Assembly (NCBI GenBank): GCA_031277805.1
Contig: JAITLR010000007.1
Span: forward strand, 310,001-374,000
Origin: Comamonas sp.
Lineage (GTDB): Bacteria > Pseudomonadota > Gammaproteobacteria > Burkholderiales > Burkholderiaceae_C
Length of the DNA stretch: 64,000 bases
Reading direction: 5' to 3'
The notes under the pieces are model-generated. The model worked only from the letters and a program-made list of their open reading frames with translations, was not told the DNA's origin and searched no databases. Positions 9,118-17,230 of this stretch are shown here, in pieces. Each line of letters opens with the position of its first letter. The stretch's first letter is position 1. The position numbers were made by a program, and so were the translations under genes.

Positions 9118-10298
9118 GCGTCTTTGCCACCAGCCTGCGCCGCGAATGGGGTCGGCTTCGCGTCAGCCCCTGGGACTGGGCCATGGTCAGCTGGGTGCCC
9201 TTGCTGGCCCTGGGCCTGATGTGCTGGATTTTCTCGGCCGGCCAGCCTTACCGGCTGCCTATTGCCGTCTGGAATGAAGACCATTCCTCGCTGTCGCGCC
9301 AGCTGGTGCGCATGCTGGCAGCCACACCGGGGCTGGAAGTGCGTCAGATCGTTCTCAATCGTGGCGAAGCCGCCGATGTGCTGCAGCGCATGGACGTCTA
9401 TGGCGTGGTGCACATTCCGCCGGACCTGGCGCGCGATGTGAAGCATGGCGCGGGCGGCTCCATCACGTTGCTGCACAACGCGCAACTGGCCACCGCTTCG
9501 AGCCTGCTGCAGCGCGATGTGCGGCAGGTGGTTGGCACGCTGTCAGCCGGTGTGGAAATGCAGGCGGCGGCCAAGCGAGGTTCGCCGCAGCAGGCGCTGC
9601 GCGTGCAGATGGAGCCCATCAAGACCCAACTGGTGGCGCTGTTCAATGTCTCCACCAATTACGAACAGTTCCTGGCCGCCACGCTGGTGCCCGCGCTGAT
9701 CCATATCCTGGCCATGACAGCCGGTGCCTGGTCCGTGGGTCGTGAGCTGCGCGAGCGTACGCTGGGTGAATGGTTGAACCCGGATGCTCAGCCCACGGGC
9801 TTGGCACAGGTGGCGGCGGCCCTGCTGGGCAAGCTGTTGCCGCCGGCCGCGCTGCTCTGGGGCTGCGGCATGGTGGCCTTGCTGTATCTGGCGCAACTGC
9901 GTGGCTGGGCCGTGGCCGGCAGCATGGCCTGGGTTGGCGTGGGCCTGGCTGCCCTGGTGGTGCTGAGCCTGGCGGCGGGCGCGGCGCTGGCGGGCGTCAC
10001 GCTTTCGCTGCGCACGGCGCTATCGGGCACCGGCCTGCTGTCGGCCCCGGCCTTCGCGTTCAGTGGCGTGGGATTTCCGCTGCTGGCCATGACGGGCAGC
10101 GCGCGCGGCTGGGCCCTGGCCATGCCGTACACCCATTACGCGCGGCTGCAGATAGAGCAGTGGCAGATGGGCGCGCCCGTGGCGCAATCCCTGCCTGTGG
10201 TCTGCGGCCTGCTGTTGGCCACTCTGGTGCTGCTGGCACTGGCCTCGGCGGGCCTGCTGCGCGGCCTGCAACGGCCCGACAAATGGGGAGGGCGCTAG
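9114..10298 (+). CDS. ABC-2 type transporter permease, first of two
   Basis: Inner-membrane permease of 394 residues, starting at a GTG that overlaps the adaptor stop by 4 bp. One N-terminal span (WVPLLALGLMCWIFSAGQ, about 23-40) is followed by a periplasmic domain of about 140 residues (IAVWNEDHSSLSRQLVRML). About five C-terminal spans follow, the ABC2_membrane_3 arrangement seen in YhhJ/YbhS-like exporters. No nucleotide-binding domain is present in this protein or elsewhere in the operon, so the energising ATPase, if any, is encoded outside the window or the system works differently. Confidence 0.85.
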   Translation: MSVFATSLRREWGRLRVSPWDWAMVSWVPLLALGLMCWIFSAGQPYRLPIAVWNEDHSSLSRQLVRMLAATPGLEVRQIVLNRGEAADVLQRMDVYGVVHIPPDLARDVKHGAGGSITLLHNAQLATASSLLQRDVRQVVGTLSAGVEMQAAAKRGSPQQALRVQMEPIKTQLVALFNVSTNYEQFLAATLVPALIHILAMTAGAWSVGRELRERTLGEWLNPDAQPTGLAQVAAALLGKLLPPAALLWGCGMVALLYLAQLRGWAVAGSMAWVGVGLAALVVLSLAAGAALAGVTLSLRTALSGTGLLSAPAFAFSGVGFPLLAMTGSARGWALAMPYTHYARLQIEQWQMGAPVAQSLPVVCGLLLATLVLLALASAGLLRGLQRPDKWGGR

Positions 10299-10300
10299 CC

Positions 10301-11440
10301 ATGGAAGCCCAAACCGGTTTTCTGCGCCTGTGGCTGGACAGCTTGGCGGTGATGCTGCGCGACAAGGGCGCGGTCCTGCTGCTGCTGGGTGCGCCCGTGC
10401 TCTACGGTTTCTTCTACCCCTGGTTCTACAGCTCCGAAGTGGTGCAGCGCGTGCCCGTGGCAGTGGTCGTGCAGGACAACTCGGGCCTGGCCCGGCAGAT
10501 GCTGCGCTTTGCCCAGGCCAGCCCGCGCATCGATCCGCAACTGGTGACGGCTGATGAAGGCGAAGCGCGCGAAGCCGTGCTGCGCGGCGAAGTCATGGGC
10601 TATGCGCTGCTGCCGCGCGATCTCAAGCGCGACGTGTTGCGCCGTGCGAATGTGGTGATTCCGGTCTACGCCAACGGCTCCTACCCCTTGGTCAGCAAAC
10701 AGGTGCAATACGGTTTTGCCGAGGCTTTCGGCACCGTCTCGGCCGGGGTGGAGATCAAGCGTCTGCAGGCTGGTGGGCAGAGCGCGCCGCAGGCTGCGGT
10801 CAGTCGCTCGCCCGTGAACGCCCAGGCCGTGGCCTTGTTCAACCCCACCGAGGGCTATGGCAGCTTTGTGGTGGCGGCCGTGTCCGTGCTTATCCTGCAG
10901 CAGACCCTGCTGATGGGCAGTGCGCTGCTGGTGGGTACCTGGCGCGAGCAAGGTGCCGACCGCGTTGGCTCGCGCCAATGGCTGGCGCGGCTTCTGGCGC
11001 TGTGCGTGCCGGGCTGGCTGGCCGGGCTTTTCTATTTCGGCTGGATCTTCATCTGGCAGGACTTTCCGCACGGCGGCAACCCTTGGGGCGCGCTGGCGCT
11101 GCTGGCCTGCTTTGTTCCGGCGGTAGTGGGTTGCGCCTGCCTGCTGGGCTGGTGGCTGGCGGACCGCGAGCGGGCCTTGCAGGTGGTGCTGTTTTCCTCG
11201 ATTCCGCTGGCTTTTCTGGGTGGCTTCACCTGGCCGGTCGAGGCCTTGCCCGAGCCGCTGCAGTGGCTGCGCTGGCTCTCGCCCAGTACGGCAGGCATAC
11301 AGGCTTCGCTGCGCTATAACCAGCTGGGCGCGCCCCTGGTGGCAGCCCTGCCGCATCTGGCCTGGCTGGTCGGCATGGCACTGCTCAGCTGGCTGACCTT
11401 GCTGTGGTTGGGAACCCGGTCTCAGTCTGAGCGGGAGTAA
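10301..11440 (+). CDS. ABC-2 type transporter permease, second of two
   Basis: A 379-residue paralogue of the preceding permease. The frame is open far upstream, but ATG 10301 (MEAQTGFLRLWLDSLA) follows GGGGAGG by about 9 bp and lies 2 bp after the previous stop. It has the same plan: one N-terminal span (AVLLLLGAPVLYGFFYPWF), a periplasmic domain (VAVVVQDNSGLARQMLRFA; EAFGTVSAGVEIKRLQAGG), then five to six spans. The two permeases probably form a heterodimer. Last gene of the operon. Confidence 0.85.
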   Translation: MEAQTGFLRLWLDSLAVMLRDKGAVLLLLGAPVLYGFFYPWFYSSEVVQRVPVAVVVQDNSGLARQMLRFAQASPRIDPQLVTADEGEAREAVLRGEVMGYALLPRDLKRDVLRRANVVIPVYANGSYPLVSKQVQYGFAEAFGTVSAGVEIKRLQAGGQSAPQAAVSRSPVNAQAVALFNPTEGYGSFVVAAVSVLILQQTLLMGSALLVGTWREQGADRVGSRQWLARLLALCVPGWLAGLFYFGWIFIWQDFPHGGNPWGALALLACFVPAVVGCACLLGWWLADRERALQVVLFSSIPLAFLGGFTWPVEALPEPLQWLRWLSPSTAGIQASLRYNQLGAPLVAALPHLAWLVGMALLSWLTLLWLGTRSQSERE

Positions 11441-11473
11441 GAGTCAAATCGGCGTTAAACCAAGATTGGTCAT

Positions 11474-11494
11474 GCGCTAGCAGCTATGAATTTT
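11474..11494. repeat. Half copy of the dispersed repeat overlapping a stop codon
   Basis: GCGCTAGCAGCTATGAATTTT, read on the other strand, is the ATAGCTGCTAGCGC half element. It lies between the permease and MFS genes, which converge, and it overlaps the MFS stop codon by 2 bp. Confidence 0.5.
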
Positions 11495-12683
11495 ATGCGG
11501 CTGTCTTCTTCTGGCGGCGGGCCTGCAGCCCCAGCATCAGCAGCACCACGGCCACCAGGGGCAGCATGCCGTAGTTGATGCCGTTCCAACCGGCCGTATG
11601 CAGCAGCTCGCCCGAGCCGAACGAGGCCACGGCCACGGTGCCGAATACCAGGAAGTCGTTGAGTGCCTGCACCTTGGCGCGCTCGGCCGGGCGATAGCAC
11701 TCGGTCAGCAGGGCCGTGGCGCCGATAAAGCCAAAGTTCCAGCCCACGCCTAGCAAAATCAGTGAACCCCAGAAGTGGAAGATATCCAGGCCCATCAAAG
11801 CAAGGGCGCCAGCCGCACCAATCATGACGAGACCCAGGGCTGTGATGGCTCGCTTGCCAAAGCGGGCAATCAGCTTGCCCGTGAAGAAGCTGGGCACAAA
11901 CATGGCCAGCACATGCCACTGAATGCCCATGGCGGCCTCGCCCACACTGTGACCGCAACCCACCATGGCCATAGGGGCTGCAGTCATGAGGAATGCCATC
12001 AAGCCATAGCTGACCACGCCGGCCGCGCAGGCCACGATGAACTGGGGTGAGCGTGCAATTTCGCTCAGTGGTCTGGCATCGCCAGCCATGGCATTCTTGG
12101 CCTGAGGCGGGGGCAGGCGCAGTCCCATGAGCAGTGGCAGGGCCAGCAAGGCCAGAGCCGCCTGGCTGTAGAAACTGCCGGCAAACGGCGTGGCAGGCAT
12201 GGCGTCGCGTGTCCATATCACCACTTGCGGGCCGATGATGGCGGCAATCAGCCCGCCGATCATCACGCGCGAAATCGCCTTGGCCTGTTCATCGCCCGGA
12301 ACCAGGTCTGTGGCCGCAAAGCGGTAGCTCTGCACGCAAGCGGCATAGAAGCCGGCCAGTGCCGTACCTATGCAAAAGGTGATGAAGTTGCTTTGAGCAA
12401 TGCCTTGCGCAGCGACCACGCCCGAGATCACGCCCAGTATTGCGCCCAGCACATAAGCGGTTCGGCGACCCAGGCGGTTCATGATCCAGGCCGCAGGCAG
12501 AGTGGAGAGGGCCAAGCCCAACTGGTAAATGCTGACCGGCAGGGTGGATGCCGTGGGGTTGCTCGACAATTGCTGGCCCACCAGCCCGCCCAGCGAGATG
12601 ATGATGGGCGGGGAAGCACCTCCCAGAGACTGGGCCGCGACCAGCAGACCCATATTGCGGCGGGTGTTGTTATCTGTATTCAT
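11493..12683 (-). CDS. Major facilitator superfamily transporter
   Basis: Inner-membrane secondary transporter with about 12 hydrophobic spans in roughly 396 residues. The conserved MFS loop 2-3 motif is visible as IMNRLGRRTAYVLGAI, and the second-half equivalent as GKLIARFGKRAITALG. The start is uncertain: the frame opens at 12842 inside the repeat element, which is implausible, and ATGs at 12701 (MHFGDF) and 12683 (MNTDNN) both lack a clear Shine-Dalgarno. I used the latter. Substrate unknown. The MITE-like element begins about 70 bp upstream and may carry or disturb its promoter. Confidence 0.88.
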   Translation of the reverse strand: MNTDNNTRRNMGLLVAAQSLGGASPPIIISLGGLVGQQLSSNPTASTLPVSIYQLGLALSTLPAAWIMNRLGRRTAYVLGAILGVISGVVAAQGIAQSNFITFCIGTALAGFYAACVQSYRFAATDLVPGDEQAKAISRVMIGGLIAAIIGPQVVIWTRDAMPATPFAGSFYSQAALALLALPLLMGLRLPPPQAKNAMAGDARPLSEIARSPQFIVACAAGVVSYGLMAFLMTAAPMAMVGCGHSVGEAAMGIQWHVLAMFVPSFFTGKLIARFGKRAITALGLVMIGAAGALALMGLDIFHFWGSLILLGVGWNFGFIGATALLTECYRPAERAKVQALNDFLVFGTVAVASFGSGELLHTAGWNGINYGMLPLVAVVLLMLGLQARRQKKTAA

Positions 12684-12750
12684 GAAGTCGCCAAAATGCA
12701 TTGCCGTCGGCAAGATTGAGCTATCTTGCCGCAAGCATATTGGCTTTGCA

Positions 12751-13024
12751 TTAAGAGCGTGTTCACGATCTCTACGCAGCCGCGTTGGGGTGCAATCGGT
12801 ATGAGTTCGAAGCGGTGGCTCGCCGCTTGCACCGGGGTGCAAGCAAGAGTCAGCGCGCAGAAATCGCCCGCTTGCACTTCAACCCTTCGGGACAGTGGCT
12901 TTGCGGGCGGTCTGCGGCGTTGCAAATCCTCGCAATAGCACGGCTATTGCTACGGTGTTGCGCCTAGCATCCCATCCCGCAAAGCCGCTGTCGCGGCGCG
13001 AGGAGATCGTGAAAACGCTCTAAA
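12751..13024. mobile_element. MITE-like structured element with long terminal inverted repeats
   Basis: About 274 bp bounded by inverted termini of about 34 bp: the left end AGAGCGTGTTCACGATCTC (12754-12772) and the complement of the right end, AGAGCGTTTTCACGATCTC (13003-13021), differ at one base, and similarity continues inward to CCGCG. Inside are an imperfect 16-bp inverted repeat (12892-12907 with 12976-12991, one mismatch), a palindrome GCTTGCACC/GGTGCAAGC (12825-12844) and a hairpin GCAATAG/CTATTGC (12932-12950). There is no transposase frame. No convincing target-site duplication is seen. It lies between the divergent MFS and exported-protein genes. Confidence 0.7.
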
Positions 13025-13083
13025 GCTGGCAACAGCCCGATCGATCACCAACCAAGCTCCGGCTCATCTCGACTGAAAACTCT

Positions 13084-14370
13084 ATGTGCTTGCGAAAATT
13101 ACATCTCTTGTGCGGTCTGGCGTTGGCCCTGCTGAGCATTGGCTGCGTACTGGCAGCGGGAAAGGTTGGCCATCAAACGGAACCTGAACTGTTCGAGACC
13201 GTGAGCTGGGAGGCGGCCTACGGAGGTCGTATTGCCGGCAAGCCGGTGAAGGTCACACTCTGGCGGCAGGGCGGAGCCGTCATGGGAAATTACTGCTACG
13301 AGCCTTGCAACCCCAAGCGCAACGGCATTCGTCTTGAAGGCCTGGCCAACGGGCTAATGACGGAAACGCCTATCGATGTACCCAAGGGCAAGGTCGAGGC
13401 GCAGCCTTCCGGGCGCTGGCGAGTCGGGCAACTGCCGGGACTGCCACCGCAGCAGCTCAGAGGGCAATGGCAATCCATGGATGGCAAAAAGCGGTGGTCT
13501 CTGGAGCTGACACTGGAGCCTCAGTCATTTGCTCACGCGGTCGATCGGGAGGTGCGCTTGATGGCGAATCGGCGCATTGAGTCTCCCAAGGACTGCGACA
13601 CGGACAGCGATCTGCAGGTGTCGGCACTGCGCATTTATCGGCAAGGAAAGCTGCAGCAGTCGCTGAAGACCGCAGCCTGGGGCGGTTGCCTTTTTGTTCA
13701 GCCGCGCTGGGTGGATGCCAATTTCGATGGCTGGCCCGATCTGAGTCAGGCGCTGGAATTGCCTGCCGGGCCCAATATCAGTTATACGACCTGGCTTTAT
13801 GACTCCACACGGGGTCAGCTGGTGCTGGGGCCCAAGGATCTGCAGGAAATCACTTCTCCCGTGTTTGATGGTCAGGCTCAGCGTATTTACAGCCAATGGC
13901 GTGCCAGTTGCTGCAGCCATGGAATCGGTATCTACGACTGGAAGAACGGCAAGCCCCAGCTTGTCGAGCAAGCCGAGAGCTATGTGATGCCCGTGCGCAA
14001 AGGCGGCAAGCTCATGGGCTGCTACATCATGCCGGAGTACAAGAGCGGTCATGTCGCATGGCCCGATGCGCTGTACCGCAACAGCGACGGGCTGGCCATG
14101 GGCAAGCCGCCTGCCGGAGATTGGTGTGACATGGACGTATCTTCTTCCCTGTCCTATGCGCAGTTGCAGGTATTCGCTCCCCAGCAAGACGGGCAAAAAG
14201 CCAGGCAGCTGTCGGTTTACGGCATGAGCAAGGTGGAGGTGAAGACGCCCGAAGGCGCGCGCTACTGCCCTGATCTGATGGTGTTCGATGCCGATGCGCG
14301 CAAGCTGGCGCGCATACAGCTGACCGAGAATGCGACGGAATCCTGTGACAGGGAAAGTCCTGGCCAATAA
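13084..14370 (+). CDS. Exported protein of unknown function
   Basis: 428 residues with an N-terminal signal segment MCLRKLHLLCGLALALLSIG ending near a Cys at position 21, a weak lipobox. The mature part is beta-rich with many paired cysteines (NYCYEPCNPKRNG, ASCCSHGIGIYDW, GCYIMPEYKS, GDWCDMD) and a WVDANFDGWPDL motif resembling the Asp-rich calcium loops of FG-GAP/VCBS-like proteins. I do not recognise the family. It begins 60 bp after the MITE-like element, so its promoter may lie inside or next to that element. Confidence 0.75.
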   Translation: MCLRKLHLLCGLALALLSIGCVLAAGKVGHQTEPELFETVSWEAAYGGRIAGKPVKVTLWRQGGAVMGNYCYEPCNPKRNGIRLEGLANGLMTETPIDVPKGKVEAQPSGRWRVGQLPGLPPQQLRGQWQSMDGKKRWSLELTLEPQSFAHAVDREVRLMANRRIESPKDCDTDSDLQVSALRIYRQGKLQQSLKTAAWGGCLFVQPRWVDANFDGWPDLSQALELPAGPNISYTTWLYDSTRGQLVLGPKDLQEITSPVFDGQAQRIYSQWRASCCSHGIGIYDWKNGKPQLVEQAESYVMPVRKGGKLMGCYIMPEYKSGHVAWPDALYRNSDGLAMGKPPAGDWCDMDVSSSLSYAQLQVFAPQQDGQKARQLSVYGMSKVEVKTPEGARYCPDLMVFDADARKLARIQLTENATESCDRESPGQ

Positions 14371-14457
14371 GCAGTATGGAAATGGCTCAAGGCCAATGAT
14401 GAGCGGTGCTGCGAGCCATGCCGATTTTTGCGACCGCTGCTTCAAGAACGATCCCTA

Positions 14458-16728
14458 CTACTCGACGGCCGCTTCCTGTTTGCGCAATTGCTCAATAAAC
14501 CGAGCCGCTTCCAGGGGACGGCCCAGCAAATAGCCCTGGGCAATATGGCAGCCATGCACCCGCAGGAAATCAAGCTGTGATTGCGTCTCCACGCCTTCTG
14601 CCACAACCGTCAGTCCCAGGCTTTTGCCCAAGGACACGATGGAGCGGGCGATGGTCGAGTCCGCATCGGAATCAGGCACGTTCTGCACAAAGCTGCGATC
14701 AATCTTCAGGCATTGAATTGGAAAGCGTGACAGATAACCCAGGCTGGAGTAGCCGGTACCGAAGTCATCGACGGCAAGATGGACGCCCAGTTGGCGCAAG
14801 GCTCGCATGGTGGCAGCTGCTTCATCGGGCTTGCGCATCATCATGCTTTCGGTGATTTCGAGCTCCAGCAGTTGAGCTGGCAAGCCTGAATGCAGCAAGG
14901 CCGTTCGGACTTTCTCCAACAGGGCGGCATCCTGAAATTGCTTGGCGGAAAGATTGACTGCGATGGTCAATGGAGTGCCCAGGCTTTGATGCCAGGACTC
15001 GGCGGTCATGCAAGCCGTTCGCAGTGCCCACTCGCCGATGGGGACAATGAGTCCGGTTTCCTCCGCCAGCGGGATGAACTCTGTGGGAGGGATCAGACCA
15101 TGCACCGGATGCCGCCAGCGCAGCAGGGCTTCCGCCCCCACTGTCTGACCGCTGGCAATATCCACCTTGACCTGATAGTGAAGTTCGAAAGCCTCTGTTT
15201 TGATGGCTTCTCGCAATTGATCCACCAGCTGAAGGCGTGTCTGTGCTGCATGGTCGAGGGCAGGGGAGAAGAATGCCATCTGATTGCGACCGCTTTTTTT
15301 GGCGCGATACATCGCGACATCCGCCAGGCTAAGGAGGCTTTCTGCATCTTCGGCATCCTGCGGATGTATGACCACACCAATGCTTGTCGTGAGCTGGATC
15401 TCCTGCTCCTGGATAAGGTGGGGCAAGGCGACCTCAGCCAGTATTTTTCTCGCAATGACGCCGGCAAGGACTGCGTCGCTGAGTTGATTCAGTACGACGA
15501 CGAATTCATCCCCTCCCAGCCGATAAACCGCATCTGCAGAGCGAACACAACGGCCGAGGGATTGGGCAACCGCTTGCAGCATGGCATCACCTGCACGGTG
15601 GCCCAGGCTGTCATTGATGCTCTTGAAATCGTCCAGATCCAGCAGCAGCACCGCAAACTGCTCTTTGGCATGGCACACATGTTCGATGTTCCGGTTGAGG
15701 TCATGTTCGAGCAGTGCCCTGTTTCCCAGCCCCGTCAGGCTGTCATGGGTTGCCTGTCGCTCAAGGCTCAGGTTGGCGCTTTCCAGTGCTCTTGTACGTC
15801 GCCTGACCATTTGCGCGAGCTCGACAGGGCGCAACAACATGGATCGCGTCAAGGCGCCGGCAGCCATAGCAACCAACACCACCATCAGCCATGTGGCCAG
15901 GCGTGTGGAGCTGAAAAGAGAGTCTGGCTCCATGGGGGAAACAGTAAGCTGCCAGCGTCCTCGTGGAACGCCAATGGAAGCGGTTACCTTGACCTTGGTG
16001 AGTGGCTCGGCGCTGCGAAGCAAGGTCTGAGGTTCACCAGTAATGGGGTGGGAGCGCCAGAGGTGATAGGCAAGTCCTTGCTGCTTCAGCTGGTCGAACT
16101 GAGCGAAGCTCTTCATGGTGTCCAGAAGCACCACTGCACTCACAAATCCCCAGAAGGTTTGACGGCCTTGTTTGTCTGTCAGGAACACTGGGTAGCGGCC
16201 AACGAATCCTGGACGGCCTTGCCGCAGCTGGGCTGGGACCGCGATATGCAGGTCGTGGGTTACGAGTGTCAGCTCAGCCTCTTCCTTGCTGAGCGGATCG
16301 TTGAGAAGATCGTGCCCGACCGGGCCTTGATGGGCTGTGACAGGGAATACCTTGCGGACAACGCCTCCTGGCGCAAGCTGCAGGTTGTCTACCCCCAGAT
16401 AAAGAGGGAGCAGCTCATTCGTCAGGCGCTCAAGGCCGGCTATGTCTCTGGGGTTTTGCCGAAGCACGGTGGCCATTGCATAGGTGATCGATAGCGACCG
16501 ATCTACCAATTGCTGTACTTGTGCGCCATGTGCGGCTGCGGTTTCGGTCAGCTTTTGCTGACGCTGGGACGCACGAACCCAGTCAAGGGAAACAACGATG
16601 GCGACTCCGATACACAACCCTAGAACGAACACCAGGCCCGCTAGCAGATTGGCTTGTCTTGTTTCTGCCCGAGTCGATGATCGCGCTCTCGGTGATTTGA
16701 CGGTTAGTAACGGAATGGGTGTGAGCAT
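14458..16728 (-). CDS. CHASE-GGDEF-EAL cyclic-di-GMP signalling protein
   Basis: 756-residue membrane sensor. A first span at about 29-49 is followed by a periplasmic CHASE-type sensor at about 75-270 and a second span at 278-297. The GGDEF domain has its catalytic motif at residues 405-409 and a preceding inhibitory-site RSAD at 396-399. The EAL domain follows (EALLRW at 533-538, then DDFGTGYSSL, KIDRSFV and EGVET). Both catalytic signatures look intact, so it could both make and degrade cyclic-di-GMP. The stop is convergent with the exported-protein gene, 87 bp away. Confidence 0.95.
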   Translation of the reverse strand: MLTPIPLLTVKSPRARSSTRAETRQANLLAGLVFVLGLCIGVAIVVSLDWVRASQRQQKLTETAAAHGAQVQQLVDRSLSITYAMATVLRQNPRDIAGLERLTNELLPLYLGVDNLQLAPGGVVRKVFPVTAHQGPVGHDLLNDPLSKEEAELTLVTHDLHIAVPAQLRQGRPGFVGRYPVFLTDKQGRQTFWGFVSAVVLLDTMKSFAQFDQLKQQGLAYHLWRSHPITGEPQTLLRSAEPLTKVKVTASIGVPRGRWQLTVSPMEPDSLFSSTRLATWLMVVLVAMAAGALTRSMLLRPVELAQMVRRRTRALESANLSLERQATHDSLTGLGNRALLEHDLNRNIEHVCHAKEQFAVLLLDLDDFKSINDSLGHRAGDAMLQAVAQSLGRCVRSADAVYRLGGDEFVVVLNQLSDAVLAGVIARKILAEVALPHLIQEQEIQLTTSIGVVIHPQDAEDAESLLSLADVAMYRAKKSGRNQMAFFSPALDHAAQTRLQLVDQLREAIKTEAFELHYQVKVDIASGQTVGAEALLRWRHPVHGLIPPTEFIPLAEETGLIVPIGEWALRTACMTAESWHQSLGTPLTIAVNLSAKQFQDAALLEKVRTALLHSGLPAQLLELEITESMMMRKPDEAAATMRALRQLGVHLAVDDFGTGYSSLGYLSRFPIQCLKIDRSFVQNVPDSDADSTIARSIVSLGKSLGLTVVAEGVETQSQLDFLRVHGCHIAQGYLLGRPLEAARFIEQLRKQEAAVE

Positions 16729-17230
16729 CTGACCTCAGCAAAGATGCCTTTGACAGCATGGGTGTAGTCCAACAGTTTTTCAACCGTTTCCCATATATCG
16801 GACTTGGATGCTTGTAGTTGAGGCCTCAAGGCGGTTCTGTCAACTCTGAATCAATCTTGTCTGGCTTGATGGCGCTGACGATTGGCTTCAAAAGCCCAAG
16901 ATCCGATATGAGTTCATGTGCAAGCTATGAAGAGCATGGTGGCCAATTGATCAATGCGGCCCCCTTCAAATATCTATAGGCTTGGCATCCAGGAGTGTTG
17001 AGTGATATCGGGAGTATTCCCGGAGGCTGAGCGCATCAATGAGGCAGAACAACAGCAGCAAGTGCTATCGGCTGCCCAGGCGTCTTATTGCGTTTCCAGT
17101 GCGCTGGTTTTCGCGTTCCAGGCCAGCACTCACCAGGGTAGCTTGGATATTCGCGAAGCTCGGTATTTGTGAAGGGGACAGTCGGAGGCAGACTGTTGAA
17201 TCCCCTCCACAGGGGCCACGCGGGGCTATC
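16729..17230. other. Intergenic region, no gene seen
   Basis: About 500 bp upstream of the c-di-GMP gene and downstream of the chemoreceptor. Only short spurious frames are present. Two small inverted repeats occur: CGGGA/TCCCG at 17009-17022, and AGGGGACAGT..ACTG..TCCCCT near 17173-17206. Neither has a T tract that would mark it as a terminator. Confidence 0.45.

Noticed and set aside
12680..12967. Several 60-90 codon frames inside the MITE-like element
   Set aside because: Both strands are open because of palindromic GC-rich sequence; no ribosome sites, and no transposase features.
14890..16494. 534-codon open frame antisense to the GGDEF-EAL gene
   Set aside because: No protein content; opposite a clear multi-domain gene.
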